In this document: piece by piece, positions 26,001 through 39,900 of the stretch
Layout: each line of letters starts with the position of its first letter
Position numbering within the stretch: the stretch's first letter is position 1
NCBI GenBank assembly: GCA_005784505.1
Contig: VCAZ01000049.1
Coordinates: forward strand, 2,285,001 to 2,349,000
Direction of reading: 5' to 3'
Source: Bagarius yarrelli
Lineage: Eukaryota > Chordata > Actinopteri > Siluriformes > Sisoridae
Length of the DNA: 64,000 nucleotides
Translations under genes and position numbers: made by a program
The notes under the pieces: generated by a model
Databases searched by the model: none
The model's input: only the letters and a program-made list of their open reading frames with translations
Told to the model about the DNA's origin: nothing

Positions 26001-29000
26001 GCTTCTGTCACCAAAACAAATTCCTTGCATGTGCAAACCTCCTTGGCAATAAAGCTCTTTCTGTTTCTGATTCTTTCTAATTCTGAACTGGACGAACAGT
26101 TGTACTCTGATTAACCAATCACAGGATGGAAAAATGCTGACGTCATTGTACGCCAGCTAGCAGGCTTTAGCAGTCGGTCTTGAAATCTGATTGGTTAGAG
26201 AAACAGTCTAATAGTCATAACCAATAACCAATCTGCCACTACTATTATAGCACCACTAATAATGAAGGCCCTGGAAGATTAGATTAACATGGCAGCACTT
26301 AAGAACTAAAATCTAATTGGACGAAAAAATATAAAATACACATGCTGGATTCTATGAAATGAAGAGAATAAACTGTTGGGAATAAATTATTAAAATTTTA
26401 GAACACAAATTTTAGAATTTAGGTTGTAAATGTAGGTTAGCCTGTGACTCTCCTTGCTGGCCCTGACTGTACAAGTAAATTAACTTATTAGACATCTTCA
26501 GTCAGCGATAACAAATGAATTATTTTATCAGTCTAATATAAAGTGATATAGGACACTGTTAGTCTTGTATAGCTAGACATTTAGATTGACAACAAAAGAT
26601 CTGGACTATCTAGCAGTTTTTATTGACAAAAAGAGGAATATGATTGACAGGTAAAGCAATATGATTGACATGTACAGTTCGTTTTGTTTAGCACTTTTAC
26701 AAGCATGACACTATAAAGTCAATGTCCCAACAAAAACAGACCAGAGATTTTTGGCCTAAATAAGGAGACTTATGTCTTCTGTAAAGTCAGCAGAATCCAA
26801 CTATCAAAGTAGCTGAAAAATTCTGAAATCATTTTTAGTTTGAGGGTTATATGCATGAGAAATGGTGGCACGTACCTTAGGCTTATCATTAATAATAAAT
26901 TGCATTTCGATTCTCATGTTGAAGCAGTATGGAAAAAAGGGTCAGCAACGGTTGCAGTGTCTTCAGGGTTCTCTACTTTTACTATCAGTAAGACTTTTAT
27001 GTCCATGTATTATAACTCTTATATATCAGTGCTTTGCTTCTCTGTATGCTGTTGGCATGGTAACGTAAATGTTAAACGTCGAAATTCATAAAATAGTAGT
27101 AAGATAATTGGCAGACTGGGTTATTAAAAGTTACAAATATAGGTTTGTCCTACAGGAGGCTAGAGCCATTGTTGCGAATTGTACTCATCCACTGTTTCAT
27201 AAATTTAAAATACTTTTTTTTTCTGGTATATGTTATAGTATGTCTAAACTTAAAAGCTACCTGTATAGACATTCTTTTACCCCCCACACTGCTGTAAGGC
27301 TTTTAAATCTGTAGGATGTCCGAATTGTTGTATTGGTTGTTTGTGTATTGTATGATATGTTAACAAACTTGATGCTGCACCTTAAATTGCCCTTTAGAAT
27401 TATAATAAACTTTAAACTTAAACTTGAACAGCATGTGGGCGTAATGTCTGAGACTAAATCAGGAGATTTAACCTCTGCTCCGAATTTTTGTGGTTTAAAA
27501 TAACACCTTCAGTTTTTGGATGCTTCTAAACAAGCAATTTGGGAATCGCAAAAAAAAAAATACAGTAGGTTTAATGTCAGCATTGACTTTTTGGACATTG
27601 TGTCTAAAAAGCGGAGCGGTGCATGGATTATTTTACCATTAGTAGGCTAGGTCAGTTAAATAAATTAAACAGATTTTTTTTATATCCTTTATTTGGAGAA
27701 CCAGAAGTGTGTTATTATATCTGTTATCTTATTATAGACTCATAGAGTATTATAAACCGTGCAGCTGATACCATTCTGTACTATCAGAGCTGCTATTATG
27801 GAAGAATAAACAACACCTTTTGACCAGAACTCAGCATCCCGTGGCACTATAATGTTATTATCAACATGGAAATCTTCAATTTTTATTTTTTTTAATCACC
27901 CTTCACAATTTTCCAGGGCTCATAGCTCAGCTTATGTATCCTCAGATATAGAACACTTACAGTAAGAAACACTGTTGTCTGTCCTCCTACTCCCATTTTC
28001 CTCCCTCCTGGTGCTTTTGGTTTGGCTGTTTGACTCTAAGTGAAAAATGTCTGGTCCTGTGTGGGAGCTCCTATTGCACCTGTGATGTTATTTCTGAGGT
28101 AATGTAGCACTCTGTGCTCTACAGGGTGATCCTCCTGGTGATAGCACGAAACCATCTATCATTGTTTTTTATCAATGAACTCTCATATTCTTCAGCCTAT
28201 TCACCTCCCTTTTACTGAAAAAAAACATTCATTTAACATCCTGCCTGCTTTCTGTGAGGTACTTCCATGATTGCATTACTTCACTATGCAACTATACATA
28301 GAGACATAAAGATGTAACAAAAATGTGTCTACTTCACATATTCCCTAATTCAGGGATCTGCTGGAGCCTATCCTAGCTGTCTCTGAAAGGGCGAATGGCA
28401 GGAAGTACTCCCTGGACAGGTCACCAGTCCATCACAGGGCCACACACAATTTAGAATTACCAATCAACCTAACATACATGTGTTTGGAAACCAGAATACC
28501 TGGTGTAAACCCATGCAAGCACCAGAAGAAAATGCAAAGTCCACACATAAAGCTCCCTGCCCAAGAATCGAACCCAGGCCTTCTTGCTGTGAGGCAACAG
28601 TGCTAACCACTAAACTGCTGTGCTGGTGCCTAGAAAGAAATTAACACAGATTTTAACACAAAAGTACATATACCTGGCTCTAAGGGTATTTGTGGCATTT
28701 TCTTTTTTACGGCCTTATATATTTGTAGATTTGATATTGTATTTAAATTTTTCCTCACAAATATTGCTATAAATTTATTCAGATTTCCAATCCCAGTCTT
28801 ACCAATTTCCACCTAATAACTAGCATTCCCATATCACACAACATCCAACCAGGAAGTTTTGTGCAAACACATGCTTTCTCTCAGATATGTCACCTTGTAA
28901 CCCCTCACATATTTTGATGGCTGCAGACATTGACAAAATTCAAAAGAAAATAAACACCGTAAAGCTACACTACATAGCCAAAAGGTTGTGGATGCCTTCC

Positions 29001-32000
29001 TATTATATCCAACTGTGGTTTTCCCTTTACTGTTGCCACCAATCTAGCTCACAAACATCTCATATGTTTTTTTTTTTTTTATTTGTACTGCCCAAACTCT
29101 TTCCCATCATGACAATGCCCCTGTGCACAAAGCTCCCGAGCTTCATGAAGACATGGTTTGTTACGGTTAGAGAGTTCTGTTCAGACTTCAACCCTGTGGA
29201 ACATCTTTAGGATGAACTGGTACACCGACTGCACTCCAGACGCCTGCACAAGCTAGTTTTTTCAGAAGAAGTATGAGTGAGACAAATTGTGTAATAGAGT
29301 GTTTGAAAAACATATATGGACGTAATTTTCAGGTGTTTTAATACTTTTGTCCACATAATGTATGTCTCTGGAAAAATGTTGGGTAGGCCAGCATGGTGTC
29401 TGACTCTAATGTCTGTTTTTTAATGTATACCAGTTATATCACCAGAGTTCCTAATATTACTTAATGAGATATTTAAAAAGAAATTTAAAAAAAATCAGTC
29501 ACCAAAATTTATACTCAATACCCAGTACCACATACCATGTGGTACCATGGATGTGTCGACCACCCATGTTATGTAAATATAATCAAATATATAATAAATA
29601 TAGAAAAAAAATCACATTTAAAATAAAATGTAATAACATTTGCATAAAGTAACAGTCAAAAATAATCAAATGTGGTGTACAAAATATAAAACAATATATT
29701 AGTTGTAGAAGCCAGAGATATTTTAATTTTATTATTATTTTAACATTTACATTACATTTACATGTCCAGAGCGACTTCCATTATTCTCTGTTATACACCT
29801 GGGCAATTGAAGGCCTTGCTCAGGGGCCCAGCGGTGGTGCTGGGAATCAAAACCTGGTCTTCTAATTAGTAGTCCAACACCTTAACCACTGTGCTACCAC
29901 TTCCCCCAGCCTGACCCAAACTCATTTGTTAATAAATATGTCTTTATTTCTTTCAAGAGCTCTGAAACTGAGCACTCATTAACACCTGTATTAAAGCAGA
30001 TCTCTAGAGACCCCCATGAGGGTGTGGTTGATTTTTCCCTTTCAGTGGCGCCCCTTTCCACTACTTTTAATATGTCCTGCACAGTTTACTTCTTGATGCT
30101 TTCTTTAGATAAGAAGTTTACCTGTGTCACTCTGGATGCTTTTTACATAGCACATTAACTCTAGTAGTCGTCTGGGAATTGTTTTGAGTCTTTATGTTTC
30201 TTGTTGTCAAGAGCAAGATTTTGGTACACAACTGCACACAGACACACTGATATGTATCATGTTGTGGAGTAAAGGGGTCTGTCAAAAAGCTTGATCCATT
30301 TACAACTAGTAATCAAATGTTTTCTATTAAAAGACGTTAAACATTTCTCATTCCCCTGTTTCTCTTTCCATCATTTATTTTCCAGTGTGTTTAGTTCTCT
30401 CGCTCTGTTTTTAAAACTGCTTTGGCCCAGTCTAGCACTTATGGGGAATCAGAGACTTCTCTGACACTAAAACTCCCCAATACCAGGGAGCAGGATGAGA
30501 TTACTGGTGAAATAGCGGTTTAGCAGCTATTATTCACATAATCAGCTATGATTCTGACCGCAATGCTACCTGATATGCTCCGACCTAAATCTGAACTGGA
30601 ATATGAGTAACAAAGTAAAGAGAGCTGCTCCAGTTCAGCTAAAGGTCCTATTAAACTAAACGACATCTTGATTGACTTTTGTTTGTATGATTAAAAGTAT
30701 AAATCAATAATAAATCACTTTAGCGTCAGTATGACACTATTTTTAAACCTGTGGTCTGTTTGAACTCCGTTCAGTCCGCTGTGATTAACTTCAGTTGAAT
30801 CTTTTTGTAAGACATTCCTAAAGTTTTTTTTTTCATTCAAGCTGTTGTTCCAGACTCACCTTGACCAAAACTGGTTTCTCTGCAACGTCCTTTAGTTTAT
30901 GCACAGCAGGTCAGCATACTCCCAGAAGGACAGATCGTTGGCAGGTTAGCTCAGGTTGGAGTGAATTATTGTCGCTTGGGGAAAAAAAAAAATATATATA
31001 TATATAAAATTTCCATCGTTTGCCAATCAGAGACAAAACGTAATACGGGTATTCACACCCAAGCACATGCACAGTCACACACACAAACGGAAATTGCTTA
31101 TTACTTAAGTATGTACTTCATTTAAGTAAGCACTTCCTAATCGTTAAAAAGTTCGGACTTACTACAGAAACGATGGCAAGTCCAACGAGTTCTATAGTAA
31201 CTATTGCATACTTAAAGTATAAGCACTACTTTTCCCTCGTTGATGTAAAAGGCAAGACTGTTTATAAAATTTCTTTGATTCCCAGTGCCACCAAGTTTCC
31301 ACTGCTGGGCCCCTGAGCAAGGCCCTTAACCCCCCAATTGCTCAGTTGTATAAATGAAATGAATGTAAGTCACTCTTGATAAAGGCGTCTGCCAAATGCT
31401 ACAAATGTGAATGTAAATGTGTAATTTATGACCAGGCAGAAAGAGTCTCTTCACATCGGTGGCAAGTAATTCAAATATAATCAACCACCTTCCACATGCC
31501 GCCAAAACATTAAAATAGTGTATATTAGTAAATATTTTATAATTATAAATGATTCTTTTTAGTGTCCATTTTATTCATCTAATCTAATTTATATTTGGGG
31601 CTTTTAAAATAATGCAACTCGATTACTAACTTATTTACTACTTCCAGTTTGTGAAAGCTGCCTTTGAACTTGTGGACTCCTATAGTACGTCTGAATTTCA
31701 TTAATACCATAACCATAACCATACTATGTAGAATATACTTTTTGAACTCTCCAGTAAAACGTACTTTGTGTGCAACTGTTTATCTACTTATGTGTGAACA
31801 TCTGGACTAGTCTCTGCCTCTGATTAGCAAACAACGGGAAATTATTTTACCTAAGCCGATCATTATCATTAATGTGGTTATCTCCCACTCCCAATATACT
31901 ACAATCATCAACCAAACACCACACACACCAGGGAAAACAACTTTGCAGGTCCTATGGCTGAGAAAGTCTACTTAGATGAAAACGCTTTAGTGAGGTTACT

Positions 32001-33904
32001 TATAATATTATCTATTAATGTAGTGACGTGCATTTAATTGTCACGGCGTTGTAACTGGGGAAACACTAATTCGTTACTAAAAAAAACCCCAAAAAACGCA
32101 GTTATTCCCATTACCGAGTCAAATGTGTCTGGTTGTACTTTGATGGCTGTGGGTATGAAATTATAAATGAACTATAAATGATAGGGATTAGTTATGTAAT
32201 TTGGCCTGATAACTGATAGAACTCTTGATTTGTCTGCCAAAATGAAAACATCTGAATTTTTTGTTACTTTCTTACATTTTCTCGTCTTTTTTTTTTTCTT
32301 ACAGCTTACGCTGTGATTGCAAACGGTCTAGTGGAATGTCCTAAAGGCTATAAAAGAATGAATTCGACTCATTGTCAAGGTAAGAAATGCGAACTGCTGT
32401 TTTATTTCTGACACATGCATATGACTTTGCAATTTTTACGCACCCAAGTGGACTCTTTTCGAGCTTAATGAAGGCCTCATGTTTTCAAGGACTCACTAGA
32501 AAGAAGTTTTTATTCCAAGTTTTGGGGTTAAATTCTGCCATAACGGTTCATGTACATTTATAAATATCCCATCAGGACCTTATAAAGTAACTAAGAATTA
32601 TGTGAAAAAACACCAGCGTGGACAAAGTGGCTAGCTGAGAGAGGTTAAATTTAGGTAAACATCATCATATTTCCTCTCCTTTACTACTGCAAGCAAATAA
32701 CCACGTGATCAGCAACAATTCCAGTACACATATCAGAATCAGTAGAAGAAATTCGATGTGGTGTGCTGGTGCCTAGATATGGCTAAAAGAAATATAAAGC
32801 TATAAAACAATAAAAGAACATTTTTTATATAATAAATAAATATTTCAGTAATAAAAATGGCTTTACCTTCATTTCATTACTTTCATTCATTTATTTGGGT
32901 CTTAATAAATATAGTTCATTAAATATGAACTTGGATTGATGTTACTATAACAACACATTCCACTGTATTTGGACAAACCTTATTATTATAAAATCTTTTT
33001 TAACAGGCGTAAAATAAATTCCATTTTAATAACAGAGAAAATATTGAAGATGAAAATATAAATATATATATGCAAACACAAAAAAAAATCCTTATCTGTT
33101 TGTTTTTTCGTTCTCCATGTTTTGCATGCACTCCCAGCATTTCCGTCATTATCACATTCATCTTCTTTTTTAAGGCTTACACACACTGCACATGAACTAG
33201 CCACACCCACCCACAATATACACAAAATGAAAAAAATCTATTACGGTTGACTAATTAGGGTTGACAGAGACAGAAAGTAGTGCAGGTGTTCACAAACAAG
33301 CACACGCACAATCACACACACAAAGCGCTCCGTCTGAAATTGCATACTACTACAGGAGTGATGGCAAGTCCAACGAGTTGGGGGCAGTGGTGGCTCAAAT
33401 GGTTAAGGTGCTGAGTTGTTGATCTGAAGACCAGATACACCTGGGTTCAAGCCCCACCACTGTTGGCTCCTTGAGCAAGACCCTTAACCCTTCCTGCTCC
33501 AGGGGCGCTGTATCATAGCTGACCCTGCGCTCTGACCCAAACCTACTAAGATGGGGTATGCGAAAAATGCATTTCATTGGCTCTGTACACTTACCTTGCA
33601 CAATGAAGTTGAATATTTTTTTAATTGTAACTTTTGTGAATATGAAGTATAAGCACTACTTTCCCTCGTTGATGTGAAACTTATAACCAGGAAGGAAAAA
33701 GTCTCTCTATGTTGGTGACAAGTAATTCTAATCTAATAAACCCCATCACATCACCACATGCCACCACAACAGTAAAATAGAGTAGATAAGTGTACAGTGT
33801 ATTCTACTAACAATTTATTTTATTTACTGTCTATATAATCTATTTATTATTATTAGGGCATATTGTGGCTTTTATAATGATGTTCACTCATACTACCCAT
33901 AATC

Positions 33905-33950
<46 letters not shown>

Positions 33951-36900
33951 GAAATTGTAGCTCTGTTTTATGTTAATTCCTAGACAACGTACGAAAAATG
34001 TTTAGTTAAATATGAAAGGCTTTCCTTCTTCTTTTTTTTGGCACCTGAAGCATATAATATGAGGTCGAAGTGAAGTCTTAACAAAGCTTTGTACTTTTAA
34101 ATAAACATGGATAGACTTACTTAAACATGGAAAACTTTACCTAACATTGTGTGTAAATCCAGAAACCGAGTTGAGCTTTGGAGAACTTTTTGCTCTTAGT
34201 ATTGATTTGTGATGAATTTGATCACTCATTGCATTACAAAACGACCCGTATTTAAACTTGCATAAAGTTATGCGAACTCAGACAAGTGGCATTTGAACCG
34301 GTGTCCAAAGTTGCCTGAGTCATTTGTCCTGCTTTGAGTCAGTTCCTTTTATTCTAATCAATTCATGATGTTTTTCCTTCCAACGTTTGCATTTTCAGGA
34401 TGCTCCAAAACTAAGCTGACAGTTATTTACTGTGTTTTATGACTGGCTTCAAAGACGCGTTCCTGTGCATCCGCTTTATCCAAAAAAAAGAGGATAATTT
34501 CACCCCGTCAGATAACCCTGCCAAAGCACAAGGAATTGTTAGTTGTGGGTTTTTGTCACTGTCAGGTTGATGTCTTTGCAGCCAAAGTGTGTGGGCGCAA
34601 GCCAGACACACACACTCACACACACAAAGAGATTGCACTTTGCATTTAAATGTCAAATTGATCTTGGGCATGTGTCATATCCTGCAGTTCATATTATAGC
34701 CACGATTCACTGCTGACTTGTTCCACTCACACACACTCGCTGATACACTGTGTGTGCAGATAACAGTCACTCTAAAAGCTTACCAACTCTACAAACTCTT
34801 CAAACTTATCTTCCTTGCCCCCCCCCCCCCCCCCATTTAGTCCTTTATTTCCCACCAGCCCCTTTATTTCGTCTCTGCCTGATGCTAGATAGCTGAAGAT
34901 GGAGGTTATTACAGCTTCCACTTGTTATGGCTCCAGAGAATATGGCATGTGCGCACCATTTAACACCATGCTTAAGCAGACCACATCATTAAAAAGTATG
35001 AAATATTAACATCATTTAAGAGTATGAAGTATGAAACCACTGCTTTTAATGTGAAAATGATGTTTCATGTTTTCCTTCCTTTATTATTGTTAAATTACAG
35101 CACTGGTGTTTATGCAGTTGTGACTAAAATGTGTTTTCTGTTCCCCTGTTGTGCAAGGCAGAAGGTTTTCTTGCTGATAAAATGAACAATACAGACACTT
35201 ACAAGTTAGAAAATAAAAAATAATGGACAAAGATGGAATAAAACAGGATAAAATGAATTGTCCTCTTTTTATTGTTCTTATTGCAGAGAAGTTCACCAAC
35301 AATTCCTTTTTTTGGAAAGAACGACAAATCTTTATTAGTTATTTATAGTAATGTAAGAACTAAAAAAAATCTATCATTTTTTTTCTCCGACTTGCAGTTA
35401 ATAAGACAAAAAAAAATTAGCTTTCCTTCTTACAGAGAAAAAAAAACAAGCTTTCTGTCCAAAATTAGCTGACACTGGAGACTCCTTCCAGGAATGTTGA
35501 CTGAATTTCTGTTTATAAAAATCTATAACAGACTTACTTAACTATAAATAGAAATGATAATGTAAATAGTAAATAATTTTTTACTAGTTTTACTTGATTA
35601 ATTAGCAACTAGAATGTTTTTATGCTGTGGGACGATTACTCTGACGGTTACGGATTAGAAATTACTCTGTTTAAAATGTAATACTTTTTGTAACTTTATA
35701 AAATAATTAAAATATTACTTATACCATTTTTAATAGGGTTATGTGGGCTTTTTATAATTTAGCAGAAAGGGTTACAATAAAACTTACAATAGCACTCCAC
35801 CAGTTACTGTTTCATCTCATACTAACTCCATTAGTAACTGTTTCATTACTGTTACGTAAACCTTTTTGTAATTGAATAAAATATTGCTATTGCAAGCAGC
35901 TCATCAGGACTGGTATAACCAGCATGACCATGCCAGTGTGCACACAGAGCCCCTGATCTTCATAAAAACATGTTTCCCAAGGTTGGAGTGGTAAAACTGG
36001 AATGTCCTTCACATAATCCTAAATATTTTTGGGATAAACTAGAACACCCAATGCACCCCGGACCTCCACATCCTACATCCGGGTCTGAACTCAATAATAC
36101 TATTGAGTTCAGACCCGGATGTAGGATGTGAACTCAATAGTATTATTGAGTTCAGACCCGGATGTACTCAATAATACTATTGTGGCTAAGTAAATAAAAT
36201 AAATTTTCGTTTGTTTTTAAAGTTAAAGAAATCCTTTCCAGAAGTCCAGAGGTTATTAACACAAAGTGTGAGTCTTAATCTGGATTGAAATGTTTAAAAA
36301 GCACATATACATGTGATAATCGGATTTCTGAATAATTTTGTCTTGATAGTTTTATTACAAGGCAAAAAGATTTTTTTCTCAGTTCAGTACATATAAAAAT
36401 CTGTGAACAGGCTGAGTTTACTTGAGTTAAAAAGATTTTAGTTTTTATTGGTGCTGAGTTAACACCAATTTTAGGAGTCAGTTTAAAGAGAGAGAGCAAA
36501 TCCCAACTCCTCTTCGGTATCATATTCCGTACCCTACTTCAGTGCTCTCACATGCCTGTGATCAAAACTGCCTCGCCAGTGTGAGGCTTGGACACTTATC
36601 AAGGCATAACGATGACAAAGAAATCGTTCTCGAATATGCGTTCTCAGAAACATTCTCACATATCGCTCCTCATTCAGATCTCTTAATCCCAGTTGTTAAT
36701 GTGATGACATGTTAAAAAAAAGCAAAACATTGAAAGATGTGTTTAATTTTATTTTCCTGTTGTTATAATATCAGGTGTCGCATATAATAGAGAAAAATAT
36801 TTCAATCCTCAATTGTTTCATTCTCATGTTCTGTTAGATATCAATGAGTGTCTGATTCCTGGACTGTGTAAATATGCCGAGTGTCTGAACACTAAGGGAA

Positions 36901-39900
36901 GCTACAGGTGCACCTGTAAACCTGGATACATGCTGGATGCTGCACGCAGTCAGTGTGTCTGTAAGTTTAAACACACACACTACACTGTCAGTATACAAAC
37001 TAAGCATAAAGCACACTAATTTATGGTAAAGAAGGATGTTTCCAAAGCAGGAAGAATCAGAACTATTAGAAAATATTTGGAGGGAGAATTATGGATAATT
37101 TTTTGTCAAAATAAAACACTTATGATCTTGATTTTTTAAGGTTTTAGATTTCCTTTTATTTATTAAAAAGATGTTTGGTTTTTTTTACAATTAATTTACT
37201 GTAAAATAAAATAAGATAAAAATAACAGAGGATTAAAATCAGGTTGCTGGCAGGAAGGGTTAGACCCTTCAATCCAGAACACCACCATAAAAGGATTGGA
37301 AACGACTGATCTAGAGGCTTACAAACAAGAGACTTATGCGGGAAGTGGTAACACATGGGTTTTGGACTGATAATCGGAAGATTCCAGTTTGATTCCCAGC
37401 ACTACTAAGTTGCCACCAAGTTAACCCTCAGTTGCTCAGTTAAAAAGATAAATGTAAGGTGCTCTAGATAACGACATCTACCAAATGCCGTAAATGTAAT
37501 TAATATAGAATGCAACCTTAATCTACATCGATGTGCTTGTGATGTTTACAGCGGATAAGGCAGTGTCTATGGAGCAAGCCTCGTGCTACCGCTCTATATC
37601 ACCAGGTTCATGTAGTCATCCACTGACCCAGAAAATCACCAAGCAAATCTGCTGTTGCAGCCGTGTAGGAAGAGCCTGGGGCTTGGCCTGTGAGAGGTGC
37701 CCATTACCTGACACAGGTATGCCACATTCATTACCTCAAAAACTTTAGTTTCATGACATTTTTTACAGAAAAATAACTAATGTGGTCAGGTCATAGTATT
37801 CTAGTGCTTTAACATAATATTAAACTATTCAACGTCCCAGTGAGTTTAGCACGGAAAGGAAATCTATTCTCCACTGCGAAAAATCTAATGTTAAACCTCT
37901 TTAATAAACATTCCTTTTCCTGCCCCTGATGGTATCTTTAAAGAAAATGGAAGAACTGTGTGTTGTGTGTACCATTGGAGTAATTCATAGACTTTATCAA
38001 AGATCTGTTACCATGGAAGTGCAGGAGAATGAATATATGGGTAGTATAAATATGTAGGAAAATCTGTAATTACACTCAATTTATTATGTTAGACTTTCCT
38101 TTCTTTACATTTTGTCTTTTTTTATACCGAACCCAAAGTAACATGGGGGAAAGAAGATTTGTGATATTTTCAATAAAGCATTATTGTTAAGAGGAAAATT
38201 AGACTTGATAAAAGGATAAAACCTTTAGAAAATCGACAGTGTACCAGTGTCTTTCATCTGAAATCATATTCTTTTAATTTACGCTGCAAGTGCCTGCATC
38301 TGGCCTTCATAAGCTAAATGAGATTACTAAAATTTCTCTTCACAGTTCATATAATATGTACGATTTGGCTGAGTGCAATGCATGATGTGTCTGGCTTCGG
38401 ATGCAGGTATGCAAATCTGCTTCGCCCGCCATTTTAATTGATAATAGTGGTTCAGACAGATGAGTATTAGAAGTCCAAAGCAGCATCAAGTTACATTAAG
38501 ATCACATCACTGTTTTGCCAACTTGCTGACCGCAGTCCAGATGCCCAGGGAAGTATGTCAGGGAATCTAACAAGGTGAAAAATTACTGTGGCAGGATTAA
38601 AAAGCACATGGGAAAAAGTCTAGTTTTCTGGCGGAAATATAAACCATCTTGGTATGTAGCATTTATAAAAATTCCACCCATTCTGGAAACAGCAAAAGTG
38701 TAAGAAAGAGTTTTTACAGGATTTTTACAATTTTTATTATTTTTTTCATTTACCGACTCACGTCTGATTAACCGAGCGACATAAAACATAAGCTTTATAG
38801 CTAATTAGACAGAAGTATAGGAATCTTTTTTTACCCTAAAACAGCTCCCATCTGTTGACACTAGGTTTTACTATTAGCTATTAGCAGAATCATTAATAAA
38901 CATCAACAACAGCCTTAAATAATTTTTTCAGGGTTTGTAGCTGGAATTTGACAAATATTAGATGAATTCTAAACAATAGATTTATGTGATCCATTATTTT
39001 GTTAAATGTTTGGGGACAGTGAGTATGTCTTCACAACCTTTCCAGTGTTGCTGCCTCCAACTAAAGTTTGCTTGTGCTCTCCTATGTATTGGGGATTTCT
39101 TCTGGGTACTTAAGTTTCCCCTCTTGTCCAACTGACACTTTTAAATATTTGTAGTGTGTGAATTAAAGTGTGTGTGTGTGGTGTCTTATGCTTTTGTTTG
39201 CAACTGTTTGATGGTTTTAAACTAAACTGTGTGTTGTATATAAGATTTATGTAAACACATATCTTACATTGATATTCAAATTTTTCTAGATCACTTCAGG
39301 GAGATCTGTCCAGCAGGACATGGCTACACTTACTCTCGCTCAGACGTACAGATCACACTTCGTGAGCTGGAGGAAGACGAGCTCAGTGAAGTCGACTTTT
39401 TCCATTCTCAAAACCACACGTACCCTGAGCCTCCTCGAACCCTGCCAGAGACACCGCATCAGCAACCACGTCCACCCGTTCACCCCGAGAGACCATATCA
39501 ACCATCACTACCATCTAATCCTCAGACACCTGCTAGGCCTCAGCCACCCAGGACTGGTCACACACCTCTTCAGCCTCCTTCAGTTTCCCTACCTAAGGGT
39601 AAGAATGAAAATTATACAGTATGTGTACTTAGTGGTAGAGCAGTGGTTAAGATGTTGAAGTGCTAATAGAAAGATCATGGGTTTGATTTCCAGCAGCACC
39701 AAGTTGCCACTGCTGGACCCTTGAGCAAGGCCCTTAACCTACAATCACTTAGCTGTATAAAAAGTAATAAATGTTAGTAGCTCTAGATAAGGGCGGATGC
39801 CAAATGCTGTAAATATCACAAACAGCGTATTATGCTTTGATGTGATCTACACTTTTTTTATAATATAGATGTTGGTGTAGGATTTTTCGGTGGTTTTGAG

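Larger units (their letters stand above)
16757..32304. other. ltbp2 intron 5, 15.5 kb, the largest in the window
   Basis: It interrupts the hybrid domain. It contains a nested pair of hAT-like elements (17011-18465), SINEs (20341, 21066, 21318, 24390, 28338, 29743, 31274), Tc1-derived pieces (22935, 28966), an L2-like LINE tail (26838-27430), a second copy of the CAGTGGCGGGC element (25310-26475), a possible LTR-like piece (19370-19575) and the first copy of a duplicated segment (31031-31540). No extra EGF, TB or other exon was found. Confidence 0.7.
32380..36837. other. ltbp2 intron 6
   Basis: 4.5 kb. It contains duplicated-segment copy 2 (33258-33800) split by a SINE, a TA run (33908-33944), a 17-C run (34818-34834), and a Tc1-derived element (35900-36325) that carries a perfect inverted-repeat cluster. 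No other coding signal. Confidence 0.75.
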
